From NCBI GenBank assembly GCA_036264135.1, contig DATARN010000086.1, forward strand, positions 1-28,647: DNA of 28,647 bases. The letters run 5' to 3'. Made by a program: the position numbers and the translations under genes. The DNA comes from DATARN01 sp036264135 (GTDB lineage Bacteria; Actinomycetota; Acidimicrobiia; Acidimicrobiales; Palsa-688). How positions within the stretch are numbered: the stretch's first letter is position 1; each line of letters opens with the position of its first letter. Of the stretch, positions 14,766 through 23,257 are shown piece by piece. Under the pieces are notes generated by a model. The model had not been told where the DNA came from, did not search any database, and was given only the letters and a program-made list of their open reading frames with translations.

Positions 14766-15560
14766 GTGCCGTACAACGTGGCGCACCGAAAGCGATCCCA
14801 GATCAAAGTCCCGGAAATAACCGTCTATTTCTGGGCCGTCAAGATCCTGTCCACGGCAATGGGCGAAGCAACATCGGACTACCTCGTCCACCGCATGGAT
14901 CCCGTTATCGCGGTGACCCTGGCCGGCGCCGCCCTCCTTGTCGTGCTGGGTGGACAACTCGTGGTTCGCCGCTATATCCCGGCGGTCTACTGGTTGACGG
15001 TGGTCATGGTCGCCATCTTCGGCACCATGGCCGCCGACGTGATGCACATCCGCTTCGGCGTTCCCTATGCCGCCTCGGCGGCCATCTTCGCCGCTGTCCT
15101 CACTGTCGTTTTCCTTACGTGGTACCGGGTCGAGGGGACACTGTCGATCCACAGCATCACCACCCTGCGGCGGGAGCTGTTCTACTGGGTGACGGTAGGC
15201 ACGACCTTCGCCCTGGGAACGGCCGTGGGCGACCTCACCGCTTACACCTTCCATTTGGGCTTCCTGTCGTCGGGCATTCTCTTCATCGCGGTGATCCTCA
15301 TTCCGCTGTTGGCGTGGCGTTTTGCCGGCATGAACGAAGTGGCGGCGTTCTGGTTCGCCTACATCGTGACCCGGCCGCTGGGCGCCTCATTTGCCGACTG
15401 GATGGGAACTCCTCACAACATCGGCGGGCTCAATTGGGGACGGGGAACGGTCAGCATCGGCCTCACCGTCGTCATCGTCATTCTGGTCGCCTACCTGTCG
15501 GTGACGGGGGTGGACACCGCCTCAAGCACCCGGGGTATTAACTCATCGTCGCGGGGGTAA
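14766..15560 (+). CDS. Multi-pass membrane protein with four internal repeats (COG4705-like)
   Basis: This 264-residue protein has about eight hydrophobic segments and little else. It resembles uncharacterised bacterial membrane proteins of the COG4705 type (from memory). A motif W-x9-G-x4-D occurs four times: W23-G33-D38, W76-G86-D91, W141-G151-D156 and W196-G206-D211, each W preceded by an aromatic. The repeat length is 53-65 residues, about two membrane helices per unit. A fourfold repeat with one Asp per unit in the membrane suggests a pore, ion or metal transporter (inference). The N-terminus is basic and cytosolic, the C-terminal tail Ser/Thr-rich. The start is GTG with a -10-like box seven bases upstream. 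Confidence 0.8.
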   Translation: MPYNVAHRKRSQIKVPEITVYFWAVKILSTAMGEATSDYLVHRMDPVIAVTLAGAALLVVLGGQLVVRRYIPAVYWLTVVMVAIFGTMAADVMHIRFGVPYAASAAIFAAVLTVVFLTWYRVEGTLSIHSITTLRRELFYWVTVGTTFALGTAVGDLTAYTFHLGFLSSGILFIAVILIPLLAWRFAGMNEVAAFWFAYIVTRPLGASFADWMGTPHNIGGLNWGRGTVSIGLTVVIVILVAYLSVTGVDTASSTRGINSSSRG

Positions 15561-15598
15561 GGACCGGGTGGACCCACGCTGATCGGCCGCCGGGACCT

Positions 15599-15604
15599 GA
15601 GGAG
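15599..15604 (+). promoter_or_regulatory. Ribosome binding site of the SGNH gene
   Basis: A GAGGAG-type site lies three to four bases before the GTG at 15608. It supports this start and contrasts with the leaderless genes just upstream. Confidence 0.6.
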
Positions 15605-15607
15605 AAC

Positions 15608-16258
15608 GTGCCCCCCACCCCCCATCGCGACCCCGACACCACCGGCTGGCCTTGGCGGTGGTTGGCCGTGGCGGTGGCCGCCCTCACCGTCGCCGGGTGC
15701 GGGGCGGTGACCGCGACCACCCTGATCGTGCCCGCCGGCACGCCGACCACGACCACCGATCCGGCCGCCGCCCTGATCGACAAGCGGGTCTTCGTCGAAG
15801 GCGACTCCCTCACCGTCGGCATCGCCCCCTACCTGCCGGCGCTGCTGACCGCCGAGGGATGGGACGTCACCATCGACGCCGAGGTGGGGCGGCTCACCAC
15901 CACCGGGCTCAGCATGCTGGCCGGACGGGCCGACGAGATAGGCGGCACCCTGGTCGTCGCCCTGGGCACCAACGACCCCCCCGACCCGGTGGCCTACGCC
16001 GCCCGCATCGACGAGGTGATGGCCCTGGCCGCGGGGCGCCGGGTCATCTGGGTCGGCGTGGCCCGGTCCGGCTACGACGCCCTCGACGAGGCGCTCATCG
16101 CCGCCCAGTACCGGTGGTCCAACCTGCACGTCATCGACTGGCGGCCCATCATCGCCGCCCATCCCGACATGCGCGCCGCCGACGGCATCCACCTCACCGA
16201 CGCCGGGTACCAGCTGCGGGCCGAGGTCATCGCCCAGGCCATCGCACGGGGCGCCTGA
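15608..16258 (+). CDS. SGNH/GDSL hydrolase lipoprotein
   Basis: This 216-residue protein has an SGNH hydrolase domain. Block I is EGDSLTVG with nucleophile S67; GTNDPP carries the oxyanion Asn (N122); block V is DGIHLTDAGY with D192 and H195 completing the triad. The N-terminus has Trp-rich basic residues, a hydrophobic stretch and a lipobox VAGC with C31, then a Thr/Pro linker, so it is probably anchored outside the membrane. Such enzymes act as esterases or acetyl-esterases on cell-wall glycans or lipids. It starts 47 bases after the membrane-protein gene and converges on the nuo operon. Confidence 0.88.
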   Translation: MPPTPHRDPDTTGWPWRWLAVAVAALTVAGCGAVTATTLIVPAGTPTTTTDPAAALIDKRVFVEGDSLTVGIAPYLPALLTAEGWDVTIDAEVGRLTTTGLSMLAGRADEIGGTLVVALGTNDPPDPVAYAARIDEVMALAAGRRVIWVGVARSGYDALDEALIAAQYRWSNLHVIDWRPIIAAHPDMRAADGIHLTDAGYQLRAEVIAQAIARGA

Positions 16259-16325
16259 CGGCTTCTTCTTGCGGTGGGAAAAGGGGGCCGGTGCGCCCCT
16301 CGAGCGCTCCCTCCGCCCCCGCCGG
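16259..16325. other. Convergent gap, SGNH gene and nuoN
   Basis: CTTCTTCT (16262-16269) is complementary to AGAAGAAG (16328-16335), and GGGGCGC (16248-16254) to GCGCCCC (16293-16299), but both loops are long. I see no canonical terminator for either gene. Confidence 0.4.
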
Positions 16326-18005
16326 TCAGAAGAAGAGGGTGGCGTGGCGGGCCAAATCGATCAGCGGTGTCGGCCAAATGCCGAACCCGACCGTAAAGGC
16401 CAGGCAGATCGTCAGGGCGATCGTGACCGCCGACGGGATGACGACGGTGGTGGTCTCCGGGGGCGCGGCCAGGGCCAGGCCGCCCAGGACGGCCAGGCCG
16501 CCGGTGCCGGACCCGGTCGCCTGACCATCGGCCTCGTCGGGCGCAGGCGGCGGGGTGTACATGAAGATGGCGACCCGCAGGTAGAAGAAGGCGGCGACCG
16601 CAGCGGCCAGCATGGCCAGCACCGCCAGCACGTACTGGTGCTGGCCCACGGCCGCCTGGACGACGTAGAACTTGGCCAGGAACCCGGTGGTGAACGGCAC
16701 GCCGGCCTGCGACAACAGCAGGATGGTCAAGGTGAGCGCCAGGCCCGGCCGCCGCTGCGCCAGGCCGCGGAAACCGCCCAGGTCGTTGCGGGCCTCCCCC
16801 TTGCCGCTGACGACCGACACGATGGCGAAGCTGCCGATGACCATGAACACGTAGGAGAACAGGTAGAACAGCGCCCCCGCGGTGCCCGCCGCCGACGCCG
16901 CCTGAAGGCCGATCAGCACGTAGCCGGCGTGGCTGATCGACGAGTAGGCCAGCATCCGCTTGACGTCGGTCTGCACGATGGCCAGCACCGATCCGACCAG
17001 CAGGGTCAGGGCGGCCAGCACCCAGATCACCGGCCGCCAGTCGACGGACATGGTGGCGAACGCCCCGATCAGCACCCGGATGAGGGCGGCGAAGCCGCCC
17101 GCCTTCGCCACCGCCGCCATGAAGGCCGTGGCCGGTGTGGGTGAACCCTGGTAGACGTCCGGGGTCCAGGTGTGGAACGGCACCGCCGCCACCTTGAAGC
17201 CGAGACCCACGATGACCAGCACCACGCCGGCCAGCAGGATGCTCTTGGGGACGTGGTTCTGGGCCAGGAACAGGGCGATCTCCGACAACCGGGTCGTCCC
17301 GGTGGCCCCGTAACACAGCGCCACCCCGTACAGGAAGATGGCCGACGAGAAGGCCCCGAGGATGAAGTACTTCATCGACGCCTCGCCCGATTCGGCCCGC
17401 CGGCGGTGGTAGGCGGCCATGATGTACAGGGCGATGGACAGGATCTCGAGGCCGAGGAAGACCACGATCAGGTCGTTGGCGGCGGCCATGATCATCGCCC
17501 CCGACGCCGAGAACAGGGCGAGGACGTAGAACTCCGGCCCGTCGAGGCCCTCGCGGCGCAGGTAGCCGTCCGCTACCAGCGCCGAGAGGACGACGGCGCT
17601 GCTGATCAGCAGGGCGAAGAACACGGTGTAGCGGTCGAGGACGAGGGCGTTGCCCACGACCAGGGCCGGCTGCAGGGCGTGGGCCGGCTGCCAGATGAAT
17701 GGGTGCCACAGCCAGGCCGACCAGGCGAACGCCGCCAGCCCGGTGACCACGGTGAGGAGCATCCAGAAGCCCCGGCGGGACCGCTTGGGCAGCAGGGCGG
17801 AGATGGTGAGGATGATCAGCGCCCCGCCGATCAGGATCAGCTCGGGCATGATGAAGCGGTACTGGATGGGGATGTGCAGCGACTTGGCGTTGGTGCAGAA
17901 CCCGTTGACCGCCCCCGACGGCAACACCTGGCACGACGGCTGGGTGGTCGAGGTGGTCCCCGGTGCCGCCTGGCCGGCCAGGGCGGCGAGGAGGCCGGTC
18001 ATCAT
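16326..18005 (-). CDS. nuoN: NADH-quinone oxidoreductase subunit N
   Basis: This 559-residue subunit is one of the three antiporter-like proton channels in the membrane arm of complex I. It has about 14 membrane helices. The conserved Lys on the broken helix is in FKVAAVPFHTWTPDVYQG, and a second Lys is in GFLAKFYV. The ATG at 18005 overlaps the nuoM stop; the frame stays open far upstream, but that is a GC artefact. The first ~45 residues form a hydrophilic Thr/Ser/Pro-rich segment with two Cys, which could form a disulfide on the outer face. It is the last gene of the operon and ends 68 bases from the convergent SGNH gene. Confidence 0.95.
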   Translation of the reverse strand: MMTGLLAALAGQAAPGTTSTTQPSCQVLPSGAVNGFCTNAKSLHIPIQYRFIMPELILIGGALIILTISALLPKRSRRGFWMLLTVVTGLAAFAWSAWLWHPFIWQPAHALQPALVVGNALVLDRYTVFFALLISSAVVLSALVADGYLRREGLDGPEFYVLALFSASGAMIMAAANDLIVVFLGLEILSIALYIMAAYHRRRAESGEASMKYFILGAFSSAIFLYGVALCYGATGTTRLSEIALFLAQNHVPKSILLAGVVLVIVGLGFKVAAVPFHTWTPDVYQGSPTPATAFMAAVAKAGGFAALIRVLIGAFATMSVDWRPVIWVLAALTLLVGSVLAIVQTDVKRMLAYSSISHAGYVLIGLQAASAAGTAGALFYLFSYVFMVIGSFAIVSVVSGKGEARNDLGGFRGLAQRRPGLALTLTILLLSQAGVPFTTGFLAKFYVVQAAVGQHQYVLAVLAMLAAAVAAFFYLRVAIFMYTPPPAPDEADGQATGSGTGGLAVLGGLALAAPPETTTVVIPSAVTIALTICLAFTVGFGIWPTPLIDLARHATLFF

Positions 18006-19600
18006 GGCGCCACCCCGGTGGCGCTGGCGGCGGCGCCGGTAACCGCCGGGCTGTCCACGTCGTCGGCCGGCCCGACGGCCACGACGGGGCCGACGCCCTT
18101 GGCGGGGATGTGCAGCGACGGGTCGACGTGGATCACGTGGGCGACGAGGTGGTCGACCGACGGCTGGATACGGTCGAGGACGGGCTTGGGGTACACGCCG
18201 AGGAACACGATCCCCACGATCAGCGGCGCCATCATGGCCTTCTCCCGGAGGGTCATGTCCAGCATGGTGGCGTTGTCGCCGGTGGGCACGCCGTGGAAGA
18301 CCCGCTGGTAGGCCCACAGCAGGTAGACGGCGGCCAGGATGACGCCGGTCGAGCCGACGACCGCCCACCACCGGTGGGTGATGAACGTGCCGATCAGGGT
18401 GAGGAACTCGCCCACGAAGCCGTTCAGCCCGGGGAGGCCCACCGAGCTCATCATGACGAACAGGAAGACGGCGGCCATGATGGGCACCGACTTCTGCAGG
18501 CCGTGCAGTTCGGCGATCTGGCGGGTGTGCCGCCGCTCGTAGATCATGCCGACCAGAAGGAAGAGGGCGCCGGTCGACAGCCCATGGTTGACCATCTGCA
18601 GCACCCCGCCGGAGAGTCCCTGGGAGGTGAAGGCGAAGATGCCGAGGACGATGAAGCCGAGGTGGGCCACCGAGGAGTAGGCGATGAGCCGCTTCAGGTC
18701 CTTCTGCATGGCAGCCACGATCGCCCCGTAGGTCATGCCGATCACCGCCGCGGTGAGCAGGATGGGGCCCAGGTCGACCGCCGCCTTGGGGAACAGGAAT
18801 ACCCCGAAGCGCAGCATCCCGTAGGTGCCCAGCTTCAGGAGCACCGCGGCAAGGATGACCGATCCCGCCGTCGGCGCCTCGGTGTGGGCGTCGGGTAGCC
18901 AGGTATGGAGGGGGAAAAGGGGCGTCTTCACCGCGAAGGCGATGATGAAACCCAGGAAGATGAGCCGCTGTTCGGTCTGGGTCAGCTGTGAGGTGCGGCG
19001 GGCGACGTCGATGAGGTCGAAGCTCAGGTGACCGTTGGGCGCGGTGAGGAAAACCACGGCCAGGATGCCGACCAGCAGGAACGCCGAGCCGGCCAGGGTG
19101 AAGATGAAGAACTTGAGGGCGGCGTAGACCCGGTTGGTGTAGCCCCACCCGGAGATCAGGAAGTACATGGGCACCAGGGTCAGCTCGAACATGATGAAGA
19201 AGACGAAGAGGTCGAGCGCCAGGAACGTCCCGATGCACGCCGCCTCGAGCAGCAGCATCCAGGCCAGGAACTGCTTGGGCTGGCCGTGGATCTTGGGACC
19301 GGCCATGGCGATGGGGAAGATGCCGGCAGTGAGCAGGACGAGGAACAGGGAGATCCCGTCGACGCCGAGGTGCCAGCTGATCACGAAGTTGGGGATCCAG
19401 TTCTGGCGACTGACGAACTGGAATCCCGCCTCCCCCGCCTTGAAGTCGACCAGCATGAACGCCGCGAACGCGGCCTCGGCGACGGCCACCACGAACGCCA
19501 CGGCCTTGGCGATGTCCTCCCGGGTCGTGGGCACCAGGGCCACCGCCAGGGCGCCGGCGGCGGGCAGGAAGATCAAGGTGGTGAGGATGGGGAAGTTCAC
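18002..19600 (-). CDS. nuoM: NADH-quinone oxidoreductase subunit M
   Basis: This 532-residue antiporter-like subunit pumps protons in the distal membrane arm. Conserved charged residues are visible: Glu in FELTLVPMY, Lys in AVKTPLFPLHTWLPDAH, Lys in VLLKLGTYG and Glu in NGFVGEFL. About 14 membrane helices are present. The C-terminal ~55 residues after the last helix are hydrophilic and Ala/Val/Pro-rich, longer than in E. coli. It starts 3 bases after the nuoL stop, and its stop overlaps the nuoN start by four bases. Confidence 0.96.
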   Translation of the reverse strand: MNFPILTTLIFLPAAGALAVALVPTTREDIAKAVAFVVAVAEAAFAAFMLVDFKAGEAGFQFVSRQNWIPNFVISWHLGVDGISLFLVLLTAGIFPIAMAGPKIHGQPKQFLAWMLLLEAACIGTFLALDLFVFFIMFELTLVPMYFLISGWGYTNRVYAALKFFIFTLAGSAFLLVGILAVVFLTAPNGHLSFDLIDVARRTSQLTQTEQRLIFLGFIIAFAVKTPLFPLHTWLPDAHTEAPTAGSVILAAVLLKLGTYGMLRFGVFLFPKAAVDLGPILLTAAVIGMTYGAIVAAMQKDLKRLIAYSSVAHLGFIVLGIFAFTSQGLSGGVLQMVNHGLSTGALFLLVGMIYERRHTRQIAELHGLQKSVPIMAAVFLFVMMSSVGLPGLNGFVGEFLTLIGTFITHRWWAVVGSTGVILAAVYLLWAYQRVFHGVPTGDNATMLDMTLREKAMMAPLIVGIVFLGVYPKPVLDRIQPSVDHLVAHVIHVDPSLHIPAKGVGPVVAVGPADDVDSPAVTGAAASATGVAP

Positions 19601-19603
19601 CGC

Positions 19604-21625
19604 TCAGCCCCCGGCCCGGATGGCCACGTAGAGGAGCAGGGCGGCGGCGCCGCCCGCCAGACCCAGCGCATAGTTGCGGACGTAGCCGGTCTGCAGCTTG
19701 CGCAACGCCCGCCCGCCGAGCGACGTGAGGGCGGCCACCCCGTTGACGGCACCGTCGATGACACCCTTGTCGACCCGGTAGGCGGCGAAGTCGGCCAGCT
19801 CCTCCCCGGGGCCGGCCACGAAGGCGGAGACGCCCTCGTCGAAGTACCAGGCGTTCTTCAGCACCGCCGGCTCCAGCTTGGGGTGGTAGATGGTCCGCAG
19901 CCAGGGCAGCAGGCCGAGGGCCAGCCCGCCCAGGCAGAGGACCACGGTCAGGACGGCGAGGGTCACCTTGACGGCGGTAGCGACATGGGGTTCGGGGGCG
20001 ATGGCGGCGGGGAACACCGGTTCCAGCCAGCGGGTCAACAGGTCCCATTTTCCCCAGGGCAGATTGATCACCCCGCCCACCGCGGCGGCGAAGCCGAGGA
20101 CGACCAGCGGGACGGCCATGGGCCATGGCGCCTCGTGGGGTTCGCCGGGGCTCTCGGTGTGGTCGCCGTTCTGGGTGTGGTCGCCGGCGGACTGGGCCAC
20201 CGGCTCGTGCTGGGTCAGCTCCGGCTTACCCTGGAGCCCGGCGCCCTCCTCGGCTTCGGCGGGGTGCTCGGCTTCCTTCCACCGCGCCTCGCCCAGGAAG
20301 ACCAGCGCCACCTGGCGGCTCATGTAGTAGGCGGTCAGGCCGGCGGTGAGAAACCCGACGGCCCACAGGACCTTGCCCAGCTGGCCGTGGCTGCCGTAGG
20401 CGGCGGCCAGGATGTCGTCCTTCGACCAGAAGCCGGCGAAGGGGAAGATCCCGGAGATGGCCAGCCAGCCGATGACGAAGGTGGAGAAGGTGATCGGCAT
20501 CCACTTCCTGAGGCCGCCCATCTTCTTCATGTCCTGCTGCTCGTGGAGGCCATGGATGACCGAGCCGGCCCCGAGGAAGAGCAGGGCCTTGAAGAAGGCG
20601 TGGGTGATCATGTGGAACAGGCCGGCGGTGTAGGCGCCGGCGCCGATCCCGAGGAACATGTAGCCGAGCTGCGAGATGGTCGAGTAGGCCAGCACCTTCT
20701 TGATGTCGTCCTGGCCGCAGGCGATGGTGGCGGCGTACAGGGCGGTGAGGGCGCCGACGCAGGCGATCACGGTCAGGGCGTCGGGGGCGTAGTGCAGGAT
20801 CGGGGCGAGGCGCGCCATCAGGTAGACGCCGGCGGTCACCATGGTGGCGGCGTGGATCAGGGCCGACACGGGCGTTGGGCCCTCCATGGCGTCGGGCAGC
20901 CAGATGTACAGCGGCAGCTGGGCCGACTTGCCTGCCGCCCCGACGAAGAACATGAGGGCGATGCCGGTGGCGGTGACCGTGGCCAGGGCGCCGGGCGTCC
21001 CCTTCATCAGCGGCACGAGGACGTCGCGGTAGTTGAGGGACCCGAAGTGGTCGAAGACGAGGAAGACCGCGATCATGAAGCCGAAGTCGCCGACGCGGTT
21101 GGTGACGAAGGCCTTCTTGCCCGCCGCCGGCGGCCGCTCCCGCTCGAACCAGAAGGAGACGAGCTGGTAGGAGCAGAACCCCACCCCCTCCCAGCCGAGG
21201 AACATGAAGAGGAAGTTGTCGGCCAGGACCAGGCACAGCATGGAAAACAGGAACAGGTTCAGCAGCAGGAAGAACCGGGGGTAGTGCGGGTCCCGGTGCA
21301 TGTAGCCGATCGAGTACAGGTGGATGAGGCTGCCGACACCGGTGATGAACAGCGCCATGGTCACCGACAGCGGGTCCAGCTGCAGGGCGAAGTCGACGTG
21401 CAGGCCGGCCACGGGGACCCAGGCGAAGATGGACTGGACGACGGTGCGGTTGTCGCCGCTGCGGCCGAGCAGGGTGAAGAAGGTGTCGACGGCGGCGGCG
21501 AAGGAAACCACGGCCACCGCGGTGGCGAAGCGGCCGGCCACCGGCTCGCCCATCTTGCGGCCGAGGACCAGGAGGACCAGGAACCCGGCGAGGGGCAGGG
21601 CGAGGATCACGTAGGCGGCGTTCAT
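19604..21625 (-). CDS. nuoL: NADH-quinone oxidoreductase subunit L
   Basis: This 673-residue subunit is the most distal proton channel of complex I. It shows WEGVGFCSYQL with the conserved Glu, GKSAQLPLYIWLPDAMEGPTPV with the conserved Lys, a His in SALIHAATMV and Lys in FWSKDDIL. A hydrophilic insert of about 55 residues (about 447-501) follows VFLGEARWKEAEHP; it is rich in Glu, Gly and His and contains a GDHT repeat and ESPGEP. This insert is longer than in E. coli NuoL. A DNA stretch in it nearly matches one in the nuoG linker. It starts 9 bases after the nuoK stop. Confidence 0.96.
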   Translation of the reverse strand: MNAAYVILALPLAGFLVLLVLGRKMGEPVAGRFATAVAVVSFAAAVDTFFTLLGRSGDNRTVVQSIFAWVPVAGLHVDFALQLDPLSVTMALFITGVGSLIHLYSIGYMHRDPHYPRFFLLLNLFLFSMLCLVLADNFLFMFLGWEGVGFCSYQLVSFWFERERPPAAGKKAFVTNRVGDFGFMIAVFLVFDHFGSLNYRDVLVPLMKGTPGALATVTATGIALMFFVGAAGKSAQLPLYIWLPDAMEGPTPVSALIHAATMVTAGVYLMARLAPILHYAPDALTVIACVGALTALYAATIACGQDDIKKVLAYSTISQLGYMFLGIGAGAYTAGLFHMITHAFFKALLFLGAGSVIHGLHEQQDMKKMGGLRKWMPITFSTFVIGWLAISGIFPFAGFWSKDDILAAAYGSHGQLGKVLWAVGFLTAGLTAYYMSRQVALVFLGEARWKEAEHPAEAEEGAGLQGKPELTQHEPVAQSAGDHTQNGDHTESPGEPHEAPWPMAVPLVVLGFAAAVGGVINLPWGKWDLLTRWLEPVFPAAIAPEPHVATAVKVTLAVLTVVLCLGGLALGLLPWLRTIYHPKLEPAVLKNAWYFDEGVSAFVAGPGEELADFAAYRVDKGVIDGAVNGVAALTSLGGRALRKLQTGYVRNYALGLAGGAAALLLYVAIRAGG
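20138..20168 (-). repeat. GDHTESPGEP segment in nuoL, shared with nuoG
   Basis: This stretch in the nuoL insert matches 24838-24865 in nuoG at all but one base over 28, apart from one extra codon. It lies beside a second short repeat: GGTGTGGTCGCCG (plus strand) occurs at 20156-20168 and 20174-20186, giving the doubled GDHT. Confidence 0.7.
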
Positions 21626-21634
21626 ATCGTCCCC

Positions 21635-21940
21635 TCAGCCCTTGAGCATGTGGAGGTCGTCGGCGGTGGCGCCCACCCGCCTCCGGTAGATGGCGACGAT
21701 GATGCCCAGGCCGACCACGACCTCGGCGGCCGCCACGACCAGCACGAAGAAGACGACGGATTGGCCGCCGACGTCGTTCAGGTTGCGGGCGAAGGTGATG
21801 AACGTCAGGTTCACGGCGTTCAGCATCAATTCGACGCACATGAACATCACCAGGACGTTGCGCCGGATGAGCACGCCAACGGCACCGATGGTGAAGAGGA
21901 GGCCGGCGACGATCAGGTACCAGTCGGCGGGGACGGTCAC
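21635..21940 (-). CDS. nuoK: NADH-quinone oxidoreductase subunit K
   Basis: This 101-residue subunit has three membrane helices. The two buried Glu needed for proton pumping are present: E37 in MCVELMLNAVNL and E73 in AAAEVVVGL. The length equals E. coli NuoK (100). The start is GTG at 21940, overlapping the nuoJ stop as GTGA. Confidence 0.96.
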   Translation of the reverse strand: MTVPADWYLIVAGLLFTIGAVGVLIRRNVLVMFMCVELMLNAVNLTFITFARNLNDVGGQSVVFFVLVVAAAEVVVGLGIIVAIYRRRVGATADDLHMLKG

Positions 21941-22518
21941 GCCCGGCTCGCCTCCTGCTCCTCGAGGGTCATCTCGCTGGCCACCCGCTGCGGCCGGCGG
22001 GCCAGGACCACGGCGCCGATGACGGCGATCACCAGCAGGGCCGAGGTGATCTCGAAGGGGAACAGGTAGCGGGTGAAGATGGACTGGCCCAGCTTGGCGA
22101 TGTTGTCGCCGTTGCCGTTGAGCGGCCCGGCGGTCGACGGCTTGCCGGTCACCCAGTCGGTGATGCGGGCCAGGACGGCCAGCTCGACGATCACCATGGC
22201 GGCCAGCACCAGGGCAGTGGGCCGCTGGCCTCGGAGGGGCTCGGCGGCGACGTTCTCCTCCCGGTCGACGCCGAGCAGCATGATCACGAACAGGAAGAGG
22301 ATGACGATGGCGCCGGCGTAGACGATCACCTGCACCGCGGCCAAGAAGTCCGCCTGCTGGTTGACGAACTCCACCGCGATGCCGAACAGCGTCAGGACCA
22401 GGTTGAGGGCGGCGTGGACCGGGTTGCGGGAGACGACCACGCCGATGGCGCCGATGATGATGGCCACCGCGGCCACCACGAACACGACGGCATCGGGGAC
22501 GGCGACCGCGACCAGCAT
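21937..22518 (-). CDS. nuoJ: NADH-quinone oxidoreductase subunit J
   Basis: This 193-residue subunit has five predicted membrane helices. The highly conserved SRNPVHAALNLVL and the pi-bulge helix VIVYAGAIVILFLFVIML are present. It links the quinone module (NuoH) to the pump subunits. The ATG at 22518 shares one base with the nuoI stop (TGATG). The C-terminal tail is charged (Glu/Arg) and cytosolic. The open frame further upstream is a shadow of nuoI. Confidence 0.95.
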   Translation of the reverse strand: MLVAVAVPDAVVFVVAAVAIIIGAIGVVVSRNPVHAALNLVLTLFGIAVEFVNQQADFLAAVQVIVYAGAIVILFLFVIMLLGVDREENVAAEPLRGQRPTALVLAAMVIVELAVLARITDWVTGKPSTAGPLNGNGDNIAKLGQSIFTRYLFPFEITSALLVIAVIGAVVLARRPQRVASEMTLEEQEASRA

Positions 22519-23255
22519 CAGTGCCCGGCGCCCGGGGAGTCGTCGTTGTTGCCTTCGGGGGTGGCGGGCGCCTGGGGGACGCGGGTGGACACGCCGGCGC
22601 CGCGGACCTCGCTGGCCTCGACCTCGCGCAGGCTGATGTCCCAGTCCGCGGGGATGTCGGCCGCCGACGGATCCGACTGGCCCTTTTGGGCGGGGCGGAC
22701 GCCGTAACCCAGCTCCCCCGACCACAGCGGGCGGCCCTCGGCGGCGGCCACGCCGTTGGGGGCGGTGGCCCGCACCCACCCCGAGGTGTTGGCGTCGTCG
22801 CCCTCGTGCCAGTCCTCCCACGGCAGGTGCTTGGGGTTGCCGTCGTCGTCGACGACCAGTTCCGCCTTGGTGTAGATGGCGTCGTTGCGGTTGGTGAAGG
22901 AGAACTCGAACAGTTTCGACTCGGTAATGGCCTCCGTCGGGCAGGCCTCGACGCAGAGGTCGCAGTGGATGCAGCGCAGGAAGTTGATTTCGTATACGAA
23001 GCCGTAGCGCTCGCCGGGCGACACGGGCTGCTCCGGCGGGTTGTCGGCGCCGCGGACGTAGATGCAGCGGGCCGGGCAGACCCCGGCGCACAACTCGCAG
23101 CCGATGCACTTCTCCATCCCGTCCTCGTAGCGGTTGAGGACGTGGCGGCCGTGGAAGCGCTCGGACTTCGGCCGCTTCACCTCCGGGTACTGGGTGGTGA
23201 CGGTCTTCTGGAAGAACTGCTTGCCCGAGATGGTGAAGCCCTTGAGGTAGCCCAT
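22518..23255 (-). CDS. nuoI: NADH-quinone oxidoreductase subunit I
   Basis: This 245-residue subunit carries electrons from NuoG towards the quinone through two [4Fe-4S] clusters. The Cys sets are C50/C53/C56 plus C60 in CIGCELCAGVCP, and C95/C98/C101 plus C105 in CIHCDLCVEACP. Like other NuoI it has FHGRHVLNRYEDGMEKC. The last ~75 residues are acidic, Ala/Pro-rich and longer than in E. coli NuoI (180). The ATG at 23255 lies 2 bases after the nuoH TAG stop. Confidence 0.96.
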   Translation of the reverse strand: MGYLKGFTISGKQFFQKTVTTQYPEVKRPKSERFHGRHVLNRYEDGMEKCIGCELCAGVCPARCIYVRGADNPPEQPVSPGERYGFVYEINFLRCIHCDLCVEACPTEAITESKLFEFSFTNRNDAIYTKAELVVDDDGNPKHLPWEDWHEGDDANTSGWVRATAPNGVAAAEGRPLWSGELGYGVRPAQKGQSDPSAADIPADWDISLREVEASEVRGAGVSTRVPQAPATPEGNNDDSPGAGH

Positions 23256-23257
23256 GG

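Noticed and set aside
16326..20126. A 1266-codon open frame running through nuoM and the end of nuoL
   Set aside because: Only the part from 18005 down is NuoN. The rest is an Arg/Pro/Gly-rich shadow of nuoM and nuoL, caused by high GC.
19028..22069. A 1013-codon plus-strand frame antisense to nuoL-nuoM
   Set aside because: It is Gly/Glu/His/Asp-rich without domains and is the antisense of well-conserved nuo genes.
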